A stretch of 64,000 nt of DNA from Sphingomonadaceae bacterium. Its GTDB lineage: Bacteria; Pseudomonadota; Alphaproteobacteria; Sphingomonadales; Sphingomonadaceae. This document shows, in pieces, positions 55,592-62,816 of the stretch (positions within the stretch are counted from its first letter, which is position 1; each line of letters begins with the position of its first letter). The stretch is taken from assembly GCA_025056155.1 (NCBI GenBank), contig JANWWL010000004.1, positions 186,001-250,000 on the forward strand, written 5' to 3'. Below the pieces are notes generated by a model. That model did not search any database. It was not told the origin of the DNA and saw only the letters and a program-made list of their open reading frames with translations. The position numbers and the translations under genes were made by a program.

Positions 55592-55646
55592 CCCGCCCGG
55601 CCGCCGCCAGTCGGCATCGGCGCGGCCGATTTGAAGGAAACATCCC

Positions 55647-55886
55647 ATGCCCAAGCCCGGCATTCATCCCGATTATCACGTCATCAAGGTGCAGATGACC
55701 GACGGCACCGTGTTCGAAACGCGTTCCACCTGGGGCAAGGAAGGGGACACCCTGGTGCTGGAGATCGACCCCAAGAGCCATCCCGCCTGGACGGGGGGGC
55801 AGATCCGGGTGAGCGAGAAGGCGGGCCAAGTGGCCAAGTTCAACAAGCGCTTCGGAGCCCTGGCCGGACTTACCAAAAGGGGTTGA
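55647..55886 (+). CDS. rpmE: 50S ribosomal protein L31
   Basis: A 79-residue L31 starting [21 protein letters not shown], with STWG and the C-terminal FNKRFGAL motif. The zinc-binding cysteines of some L31 forms are absent, so it is a zinc-free type. The gene is flanked by catabolic genes on the opposite strand; in sphingomonad-like genomes it usually stands nearer to fabZ. Confidence 0.95.
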   Translation: MPKPGIHPDYHVIKVQMTDGTVFETRSTWGKEGDTLVLEIDPKSHPAWTGGQIRVSEKAGQVAKFNKRFGALAGLTKRG

Positions 55887-55889
55887 GGG

Positions 55890-55913
55890 GCTGGCGGCGC
55901 CGGTGTGGCCAGC
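55890..55913 (+). terminator. Weak stem-loop after rpmE
   Basis: GCTGGC (55890-55895) and GCCAGC (55908-55913) pair perfectly just after the rpmE stop. There is no T tract. Confidence 0.25.
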
Positions 55914-56075
55914 GGGTCCCGGCGGCACGGGGTCGCGCGTCGTGAAGCCCCTGGGGCCTCGGGTGGCGATGTGCCTCCGCCGGGCCGCGGTCGCCCGGCC
56001 GCACCGCCCCGCGACGTGCGGGCGCGGGTCGAGCCCAAGGTCGGTCCGCCGCGGCCCGGCCGGCTGGAGGGACAT

Positions 56076-56753
56076 TCAATCGGGCGAGCGGTCCCGTTGG
56101 GCTTCGAGCCAGGCGATCACCTCCGCCACCGGCACGACGTCGGCGTATTTCAGCGCCAGGTCGGTCAAGCTTGCGTAGTGAAAGCTCGCGTGCTTGTCGG
56201 CGCAGGTTTCGATCGGCACGATCGTTCGGAAGCCGTGCGACAGCGCATCGACCGCCGTGGCCCGCACGCACCCCGAGGTCGACCCCCCCGTGACCACCAC
56301 CGTGTCGACCCCGTGCCATTGCAGCCACGACCGCAAGGGCGTCTCGAAGAAGGCCGAGGGCATCCGCTTGGTGAACTCGAGGTCTTGGGGGCGGACGTCG
56401 CAGCGGGGGTCGAACGCGTGGCGCTCGGAACCCACGGTGATGTTCTGGAGCGAATCGGGGGTGTTCGTGCGGGTTCCCCACACGCCGGCATCCGCACCGT
56501 CGGGGCGGTAGCCCACGCGGGTCCACACGACCGGCATGCCGGCCGAGCGCGCGGCCACCGAGAGGCGGTTGACGTGCGCGATCTGGTCGGGGTCGGTCTC
56601 GTAGGCGGTGCGGAAGGCGCGGATGTCGGTGTAGGCACGCTGCAGGTCGACGTTCACGACCGCGAGCTTCCGCCCGAAGCCGAACCGGGCTCGGCCCGGG
56701 TTGGCCAGCACCTCGGCGAAGATTTCCTTCGCCGTCCGGCCATCATCCACCAT
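56076..56753 (-). CDS. Isochorismatase-family cysteine hydrolase
   Basis: A 225-residue member of the isochorismatase-like hydrolases, closest in look to N-carbamoylsarcosine amidases. The catalytic triad is visible: Asp in AVVNVDLQRAY, Lys in LEFTKRMPSAFFET and the nucleophilic Cys in VVTGGSTSGCVRATA. It would hydrolyse an amide or related bond; the substrate is unknown. ATG 56753 is used. A GTG at 56777, seven bases after a good -10 box, is an equally possible leaderless start. It is divergent from the VOC gene. Confidence 0.88.
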   Translation of the reverse strand: MVDDGRTAKEIFAEVLANPGRARFGFGRKLAVVNVDLQRAYTDIRAFRTAYETDPDQIAHVNRLSVAARSAGMPVVWTRVGYRPDGADAGVWGTRTNTPDSLQNITVGSERHAFDPRCDVRPQDLEFTKRMPSAFFETPLRSWLQWHGVDTVVVTGGSTSGCVRATAVDALSHGFRTIVPIETCADKHASFHYASLTDLALKYADVVPVAEVIAWLEAQRDRSPD

Positions 56754-56784
56754 GCGCGTGCCGAGGACCTCGCCCACGCGCCGG

Positions 56785-56813
56785 GCCCTAGCGTTCGGGC
56801 GTCGGGCGTGCAA
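56785..56813 (-). promoter_or_regulatory. Promoter of isochorismatase-family gene
   Basis: On the minus strand TTGCAC (56813-56808), a 17-bp spacer and TAGGGC (56790-56785). A GTG in frame with the gene lies seven bases downstream. Confidence 0.45.
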
Positions 56814-56817
56814 TGAC

Positions 56818-56829
56818 TTGTCCGGACAA
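56818..56829. promoter_or_regulatory. Perfect 12-bp palindrome, operator candidate
   Basis: TTGTCCGGACAA is a perfect palindrome placed between two divergent genes, four bases upstream of the minus-strand -35 box and immediately before the ATG of the VOC gene. The TTGTC/GACAA half sites resemble operators of FadR/FCD-type GntR regulators. No regulator gene is nearby. Confidence 0.5.
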
Positions 56830-57735
56830 ATGGAGCCGAGCGACACCCCGGGGACGTGGCTGTGCGGCACGGTGTTGGCCCCGGACTTCGCGGCCGCACT
56901 GGCCGACTATCGCGAGCACTTCGCCCTTCGCGTGGTCGAGGGAGGCCTAGTGCCGCCCGACCTCGCCCGCAGTTGGGGGGCCCCGGCCCAGGTGGGGTGC
57001 CGCTACGCGCTGCTCGCCCCGGCCGAGGGCGGTTCCGGTGGCTTCCTTCGCCTGGTGGGCGGCAGCCCCGTGCCCGACTATCGGCCGCTGCGGAGCTATG
57101 GCTGGGCGGCCTTCGAGCTGACGGTCCGCGACGGTCCCTCGCTCCATCGGCGCCTCGAGGGCACGGCCTTTCGCATCTTGGGGCCGCCCAAGCCCGTGCC
57201 GGGGTTCGATGCCTTCATTCCCTTCCAGGTGGCGGGCCGCTCGGGCGAAGTCCTCTATCTCAATACGGTCCTGGCCGACACCCCGAGCTATGATCTGCCG
57301 CGCGCCCAGGCCGAGGTGGACCGGATGTTCATCGCCGTGCTGGCGGCCGAGGATCTGGAGCGCGCGCTCGAGTTCCACGGGCCGCTCCTGGGCTTCGAGA
57401 AGGGCCAACGCTATCGCTTCGCCTACTCGATGATCAACCAGAGCTTCGGCCTGCCCGAGGATCACGAGACCGACGTGGCCATGACCAGCCTTGGCCGGCG
57501 CCCGCTGGTCGAGGTGGACCGCTATCCCGAGGCGGCGGAATATCGGCCCCGCAACCCGGGGGAACTGCCACCGGGCAATGCGCTGGTCACCTTGACGGTG
57601 GCCACGCTGGACCGGGTGCGTGCCCCCTTCATCGAGCCGCCCGTCGCGCGCGACGGCCCCCTTTACCGTGGCCGCCGCGTGGCGTGCGTGCGCGGACCGG
57701 ACGACGAGCGAGTGGAGCTGGTGGAATGCGCCTAG
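56830..57735 (+). CDS. VOC-superfamily (glyoxalase/extradiol dioxygenase-like) protein
   Basis: A 301-residue protein with two vicinal-oxygen-chelate modules, about residues 10-155 and 160-300 (TVLAPDFAAALADYREHFALRVVEG, and MFIAVLAAEDLERALEFHGPLLGFEKG). Members use a metal to bind vicinal oxygens in lyases, isomerases or ring-cleaving dioxygenases. The reaction is not predictable. The ATG touches the 12-bp palindrome and has no ribosome binding site, so initiation may be leaderless. The stop lies within the start of the next gene. Confidence 0.8.
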   Translation: MEPSDTPGTWLCGTVLAPDFAAALADYREHFALRVVEGGLVPPDLARSWGAPAQVGCRYALLAPAEGGSGGFLRLVGGSPVPDYRPLRSYGWAAFELTVRDGPSLHRRLEGTAFRILGPPKPVPGFDAFIPFQVAGRSGEVLYLNTVLADTPSYDLPRAQAEVDRMFIAVLAAEDLERALEFHGPLLGFEKGQRYRFAYSMINQSFGLPEDHETDVAMTSLGRRPLVEVDRYPEAAEYRPRNPGELPPGNALVTLTVATLDRVRAPFIEPPVARDGPLYRGRRVACVRGPDDERVELVECA

Positions 57736-59183
57736 ACCGGACGTTCGTCGACGTGCCCGACCGCGCAGGCCCGCGGCGCGTGCACCTGCGGGTGGCCGGT
57801 TCCGGCCCTCCGGTGCTGCTGGTGCATCAGTCGCCCCGTTCCTCGGCCGAGTACATCCCGCTCATGGAGCGCTGGGCGCAGCAGTTTACCGTGATCGCCC
57901 CCGACACGCCGGGGTTCGGGGATTCGGCCCCCCTGCCGCTCGAACGGCCGGAATGCGAGGACTATGCCGATGCCCTGGTGGCACTGCTCGATGCGCTGGG
58001 CCTCGAACGGGTGGCGGCCTATGGCTTCCATTCGGGGGCCATCATCCTGGTGACGGCCGCTCGCCGGCATCCCGGGCGTTTCACCGCGCTGGCCTGCGGC
58101 GGCTATGCGGTGTGGGACGAGGAAGACCGCCGGCTGCTGGGCGAACGCTACACCCCCCCCTTCCAGCCCCAGCCCTTCGGCGAGCATCTGGTGTGGCTGT
58201 GGGGGCGGCTCCAGGAGCAGAGCTGGTTCTTCCCCTGGTACCTGGCTGAGCCCGGGCGCCGCCTGCCCATGGCCTCGATTGCGCCCGAACGCACGCATCC
58301 CATCGCGATGGAGTGCCTGGCCGCCGGTAACGGCTTCACGAAAGGCTATGCCGCCGTGTTGCGGGCCAAGCGCGACGTCCCCGGACCCGGCGAGCCCGGC
58401 CCGCCCGTGCTCGTCGCGGCCTTTGACGGCGATCCGTTGCAAGCTCACCTCGAACGGCTCGGGCATGCGCCCCCCCACTGGCGGATCCAGCGCGTGGCCA
58501 CCCCTTCCGAGCTGGAGGCGGCCGCCTTGGCCCACCTCGAAGCGCATCCCGCCCCGCTGGCGACCCCCCGCCTTGGCGTCGCCGACGAGGGCTTCGTGCG
58601 GATCGAGGCGGCGGGCTTCATGGGCCTCCTGCACTGGAAGGGAAGGGGCGACCTCTTCCTCCACGCCCCGGGCTCCGCCCTGTCGACCGCGCGCGCGGAT
58701 GGGCTCGCCCTCGACCTGCCGGGCCATGGGCTATCGGATCCTTGGCCCGACGCGCCCCACGAGCTCGCCCCATGGGCCGAGGTGGTCGCGGCCGCGATCG
58801 ACGCCTTGGGCGCCACGCCGGCCAAGGTGACGGGCGAAGGCTGGAGCACGGTGCTGGCGGCCGCCGTTGCGTCGCGCCTGAACCTCGAGGCGGTGCCCGC
58901 CCCCCTGCCGCGCGGCGATCGCGCGCGCTGGCGAGAGCTCGGCATTCCGGACCTCACGCCCGATTGGGCCGGCACGCACCTGGTGCGCGCCTGGCGGATG
59001 CTGCGGGCCTCGACCTGCTTCGAGCCGTGGTTCGACGTCTCGGCCGCAACCGCGCGCGACTTCTCGCCCGAGGAGCTTGCGCCCGAGCGTCTGGCGATGC
59101 GCCATCTGGCGCTGATGCGCGCCACGGCCGCCCGCCCGCTGCTGGCCGCCTGCCTCGACGCGGCGGCCAACTCTCCACGATGA
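57726..59183 (+). CDS. Alpha/beta-hydrolase-fold protein, probably duplicated
   Basis: A 485-residue protein. The first half has the alpha/beta-hydrolase pattern: PPVLLVHQSPRSSAEY, FTVIAPDTPGFGDS and an elbow G100-F-H102-S-G104, in which the usual Ser/Asp/Cys nucleophile position holds histidine. From about residue 305 a second, shorter copy of the same pattern appears (LFLHAPGSAL, LALDLPGHGLSDPW, VTGEGWSTVLAA), also without a canonical nucleophile. The function is unclear and it may be non-hydrolytic. It overlaps the VOC gene by ten bases. Confidence 0.75.
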   Translation: MRLDRTFVDVPDRAGPRRVHLRVAGSGPPVLLVHQSPRSSAEYIPLMERWAQQFTVIAPDTPGFGDSAPLPLERPECEDYADALVALLDALGLERVAAYGFHSGAIILVTAARRHPGRFTALACGGYAVWDEEDRRLLGERYTPPFQPQPFGEHLVWLWGRLQEQSWFFPWYLAEPGRRLPMASIAPERTHPIAMECLAAGNGFTKGYAAVLRAKRDVPGPGEPGPPVLVAAFDGDPLQAHLERLGHAPPHWRIQRVATPSELEAAALAHLEAHPAPLATPRLGVADEGFVRIEAAGFMGLLHWKGRGDLFLHAPGSALSTARADGLALDLPGHGLSDPWPDAPHELAPWAEVVAAAIDALGATPAKVTGEGWSTVLAAAVASRLNLEAVPAPLPRGDRARWRELGIPDLTPDWAGTHLVRAWRMLRASTCFEPWFDVSAATARDFSPEELAPERLAMRHLALMRATAARPLLAACLDAAANSPR

Positions 59184-59195
59184 GGAGGACGACCG

Positions 59196-59693
59196 ATGGG
59201 GATCAAGGACGAGATGCCGCTCCTGGCCCGCCACGAGGGCGTTTGGGAAGGCGTGTATCGCTACTACGACCAGGCGGGGCGCCTGGTCGACGAGCATGCC
59301 TCGCGCCTGCTGTGCCGGTTTCCCGACGACGGGCCCTGGCCGTATCACCAGACCAACATCTACACCTGGCCCGACGGGCGCCGGGAGGTGCGCGACTTCC
59401 CCGCCACCTATCACGACCGGCGCATCTGGTGGGACAACGAGCTCATCCGCGGCTGGGCGGCCGAAATGGGCGAGGACGACCTGCACCGGACCGTGGTACT
59501 CTACTGGCAGCGCGTGGGCGAACCCGACCTGTACCTCTACGAGATGATCCAGCTGTCGGACGACGGCACGAAGCGCTGCCGGACTTGGCATTGGATCCGC
59601 AACGGCCAACTCGAGCGGCGCACGGCGATCGAGGAACGGCTGGTGTCGCGCGACTGGCGCGCGGCCGACCGCGAGCTGGCCGCCGCCGGCTGA
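59196..59693 (+). CDS. DUF3598-like protein
   Basis: A 165-residue soluble protein starting MGIKDEMPLLARHEGVWEGVYRYYD, rich in tryptophan and tyrosine (WPYHQTNIYTWPDGR, DRRIWWDNE, LYLYEMIQLSDDG, CRTWHWIRNGQ), which fits the lipocalin-like beta barrel of DUF3598. Such proteins probably bind a small ligand. It follows the hydrolase gene by 12 bp with GAGGAGGA upstream and ends the three-gene VOC-hydrolase-DUF3598 unit. Confidence 0.72.
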   Translation: MGIKDEMPLLARHEGVWEGVYRYYDQAGRLVDEHASRLLCRFPDDGPWPYHQTNIYTWPDGRREVRDFPATYHDRRIWWDNELIRGWAAEMGEDDLHRTVVLYWQRVGEPDLYLYEMIQLSDDGTKRCRTWHWIRNGQLERRTAIEERLVSRDWRAADRELAAAG

Positions 59694-59845
59694 GCGGGCG
59701 GACCACCACCAGACGCCCGGGGCGCACGGCGCGGGGTGTCCCCGGGAGCGGGCCTCTGGTGCCCCCGCCGTGCGCACACAGCTGGTCTCGTCCGCCCCGG
59801 CCGGACGGCGGACTCTAAGGCGGAGCGCGCGCCACCTCGAGCGGA

Positions 59846-61366
59846 ATGCCGCTTTTCGCCCGCCTGACGCGGCTTGCCAGGGAGCGCGCCACCGGTCCAA
59901 CGGCCGCGGCCGTGGACCGGTTCCAGCCCCTCCTCACCCCGCAGGCCATGCGCGATGCGGAAGCCCGCTGGTTCGCGGCCGGCCATGACAGTTTCGCCCT
60001 GATGCAGGTGGCGGGCACTCGGGTCGCGGAGGCGGCCGCGGCGATGCTGGGGCGCAGCGGAGGGCGCATCACCGTGCTGGCCGGGCCCGGCAACAACGGC
60101 GGCGACGGGCTGGTGGCCGCCTGCCGGCTGCGGGAGAAGGGGGCCACCGTCACGGTCGTGGCGTTGGGCGATTCCGCCGCCTGGGCCGGCGATGCCGCCC
60201 GGGCCCGCGACCTGTGGGCCGGCCCGATCCTGCCCCCGGATGCGGACCTTGGCGATGCGGACCTGCTGATCGATGCCCTGTTCGGGATCGGCCTGTCGCG
60301 TCCGCTGGCGGGGCCCGCGGCCGACCTGGTGGCGCGCGCGACCGCCAGCCGTGTCCCGACTCTGGCCGTCGACATCGCCTCAGGCATCGACGCGGCCACG
60401 GGCGCGGTCTTGGGCGTTGCGATCGAGGCTCGGGCCACCGTCACCTTCCATGCGGCCAAGCCTGGCCACTGGCTGCTGCCGGGCCGGCGTCATACGGGGG
60501 CTCTGCACGTGGCCGACATTGGCCTCCCCGCCACACCCACCGAGCTGTTCCTGAACGGTCCCGGGCTGTGGCACCTGCCCATGCCGTTGCCCGACACGCA
60601 CAAATACGCCCGCGGCGGGGCAGTCGTCTGGTCGGGGCCCGAGCTTCAGACCGGGGCGTCGCGTCTTGCGGCCCGGGCGGCATTGCGCGCCGGGGCTGGC
60701 GCCGTCCTGCTGGTGGGGGCGGCAGCTGCCCTGCGTGTCCACGCCGCCCACCTGACGGCCGTGATGCTGCGCGAGGCCGATGCGCAAGGCGTGGCGTGCC
60801 TCTTGGCCGAGCCCCGTTGGCGGGCGGCCTGCGTGGGGCCCGGGGCGGGGGCGGGCGTGCGCGGCGTGGCCGAGGCGGCGCTTGCCAGCGGCAAGGCGCT
60901 CGTGCTCGATGCCGATGCGCTGACCGCCTTCGCGGGCGAGGCCGCGGCCTTGGCCAAGTTGGTGCGCCAGCACGACCGGCCGGTGGTGCTGACCCCGCAC
61001 GAAGGGGAGTTCGCCCGGCTGTTTCCGGGCCTGGGCGGCAGCAAGCTCGACCGCGCCCGGGCCGCAGCGGCGGCCACGGGGGCCGTGGTGGTGCTGAAAG
61101 GCCCCGACACGGTGGTCGCCGCCCCCGACGGACGGGCGGCGATCGACGCCGGCGCCCCCCCCTGGCTCGCCACCGCCGGCAGCGGTGACGTGCTGGCGGG
61201 TTGGATCACGGGCCTCCTGGCGCAGGGGTTGGAGGGCTTCGCCGCGGCCGGCGCGGGCGTCTGGCTGCATGGGGCGATCGCTGCGGAGCTGGGGCCTGGA
61301 CTGACGGCCGAGGACCTCCTCGACCATGCCCCCTTTCGCAGGGCGTGGGAGCGCGGGACGCGTTAG
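59846..61366 (+). CDS. nnr: Bifunctional NAD(P)H-hydrate epimerase/dehydratase
   Basis: A 506-residue repair enzyme. The N-terminal epimerase domain (about 30-235) has VLAGPGNNGGDGLVAA and LLIDALFGIGLSRPL; the C-terminal ADP-dependent dehydratase domain (about 245-500) has LTPHEGEFARLFPG and TAGSGDVLAGWITGLLAQG. It restores NADH and NADPH from hydrated forms. The fusion matches the usual bacterial YjeF/Nnr form. It is monocistronic by position. Confidence 0.95.
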   Translation: MPLFARLTRLARERATGPTAAAVDRFQPLLTPQAMRDAEARWFAAGHDSFALMQVAGTRVAEAAAAMLGRSGGRITVLAGPGNNGGDGLVAACRLREKGATVTVVALGDSAAWAGDAARARDLWAGPILPPDADLGDADLLIDALFGIGLSRPLAGPAADLVARATASRVPTLAVDIASGIDAATGAVLGVAIEARATVTFHAAKPGHWLLPGRRHTGALHVADIGLPATPTELFLNGPGLWHLPMPLPDTHKYARGGAVVWSGPELQTGASRLAARAALRAGAGAVLLVGAAAALRVHAAHLTAVMLREADAQGVACLLAEPRWRAACVGPGAGAGVRGVAEAALASGKALVLDADALTAFAGEAAALAKLVRQHDRPVVLTPHEGEFARLFPGLGGSKLDRARAAAAATGAVVVLKGPDTVVAAPDGRAAIDAGAPPWLATAGSGDVLAGWITGLLAQGLEGFAAAGAGVWLHGAIAAELGPGLTAEDLLDHAPFRRAWERGTR

Positions 61367-61438
61367 GCCTCCACCGCGAGAGCGGGGATGCCGCAGCGGG
61401 CCGGCCCCGGCAGAAGGTCTCCGCGACGGCTCGATGGT

Positions 61439-61461
61439 CGGACCGGGCATCGGCCGGTCCG
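61439..61461. terminator. Stem-loop between convergent genes
   Basis: CGGACCGG (61439-61446) and CCGGTCCG (61454-61461) form a perfect 8-bp stem with a 7-base loop in the 243-bp space between nnr and the convergent acyl-CoA dehydrogenase gene. It is a plausible bidirectional terminator, without T tracts. Confidence 0.35.
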
Positions 61462-61609
61462 CCGGATCCCATCGCCGCCCGTTGCGGCCGACCTCCGCCT
61501 CGATGCCGCGGCGCCCCGTGGCGTGCCGGTTCCCCGACACCGTTCGGTACGCCGCACCCATCGGGCGCGCGTCAACCAAACCCGGCCGGCGCCTGACCCC
61601 AAGGCCGGA

Positions 61610-62755
61610 TCAGGCGGCTTCGGCCAGCAGCTGGGCTTCGAGCCGCGCCAGGTGATGATCCTGGTCCCCGTAGCGGGACTCCAGCATGGTCAGGCGCTTG
61701 AAGTAGTGCCCGGCCGCCAGCTCCTGCGTGATCCCGATCCCGCCGTGGATCTGGATCGCGGCCTGGCCCAGGAACCGGGCGCCCTTGGCGATCTTGGCCT
61801 TGGCCTGGCTCACGGCCCGCGCGCGCTCGGGTGCCGGCAGGTCGAGCCGCAAGGTCGCCTGATAGGTCATCGACACCGCCTGCTCGACCTCCATCAGCAT
61901 GTCGACCAGTCGGTGCTGGATCACCTGGAACTTGGCGATGGGCTGGCCGAACTGAACCCGCTGCCGGGCGTAGTCCAGGGTGAGCTCGTGCAGGCGGCGC
62001 ATGGCGCCTGCCGCCTCGGCGCAGGTGGCCGCCGCCGCTCGGTCGAGAAGCTCCTCCACCCACGGCAGCGCCTCCCCCTCGGGCTCCAGCAGCGCCTGAG
62101 GCCCCACCCGAAGCCCGTCGAACCGCACCTCCGAGGCCATCCAGCCGTCGACCGTGGGATAGTCCGTGCGGACAACGCCAGGCGCCGAGGATTCGATCAG
62201 GAACAGCGAGACGCCATGAGCGTCACCGGGTTCGCCCGACGTCCGGGCCGTGACCAGAAGATGCGTGGCGTAAGGAGCGGCGATCACTACCGACTTGTGG
62301 CCGTCGAGCCGCCAGCCGGCGCCGTCGGCCACGGCGCGGGTGGCGATGCGTGCGGGGTTCCATCGGCTCTTGGGCTCGGCCCAGGCGAAGCCGATGATCA
62401 CCTCGCCCCGGACGATGGCCGGCACCAGCGCCTCCGCCATGGCGCCCCCAGCCCGCATCAGGGCAGCACCGCCCACCACGCAGGTGTCGAGGTAGGGCTC
62501 GACAGCGATCGCCCGGCCGAGCTCCTCCATGATCACCATGTTCTCCACATGCCCGCCGCCCAGGCCGCCCATCGCTTCCGGGAAGGGAGCCCCCAGGATC
62601 CCGAGCTCTTGGGCGAAGGCCTGCCAGACGGCGGGATCGCGCCCGCCGGGGCTGGCCAGCATCTTCTGGCGCGTGTCGAAGTCGTAGCGCTCGCGCAAGA
62701 ACCTTGCCAGGCTCTCGCGCAGCATCGTTTGGGTTTCGCTGAAGTTGAAGTCCAT
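61610..62755 (-). CDS. Acyl-CoA dehydrogenase (shorter partner)
   Basis: A 381-residue FAD-dependent acyl-CoA dehydrogenase starting MDFNFSETQTMLRESLARFLRERYDF. It has FAWAEPKSRWNP, VIAAPYATHLLVTART, VQFGQPIAKFQVIQHRLVDMLME and IQIHGGIGITQELAAGHYFKRL. The second half of the protein is the more conserved. It lies 61 bp after a longer acyl-CoA dehydrogenase on the same strand. Such tandem pairs often form heteromeric enzymes acting on steroid or other side-chain CoA esters, but the substrate is unknown. Confidence 0.9.
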   Translation of the reverse strand: MDFNFSETQTMLRESLARFLRERYDFDTRQKMLASPGGRDPAVWQAFAQELGILGAPFPEAMGGLGGGHVENMVIMEELGRAIAVEPYLDTCVVGGAALMRAGGAMAEALVPAIVRGEVIIGFAWAEPKSRWNPARIATRAVADGAGWRLDGHKSVVIAAPYATHLLVTARTSGEPGDAHGVSLFLIESSAPGVVRTDYPTVDGWMASEVRFDGLRVGPQALLEPEGEALPWVEELLDRAAAATCAEAAGAMRRLHELTLDYARQRVQFGQPIAKFQVIQHRLVDMLMEVEQAVSMTYQATLRLDLPAPERARAVSQAKAKIAKGARFLGQAAIQIHGGIGITQELAAGHYFKRLTMLESRYGDQDHHLARLEAQLLAEAA

Positions 62756-62816
62756 CGTTCCCCCGGTCCTCGCAACCAGGCGGCCCCGACCGGGCCACCC
62801 GACTCGCGCGCTCGGC

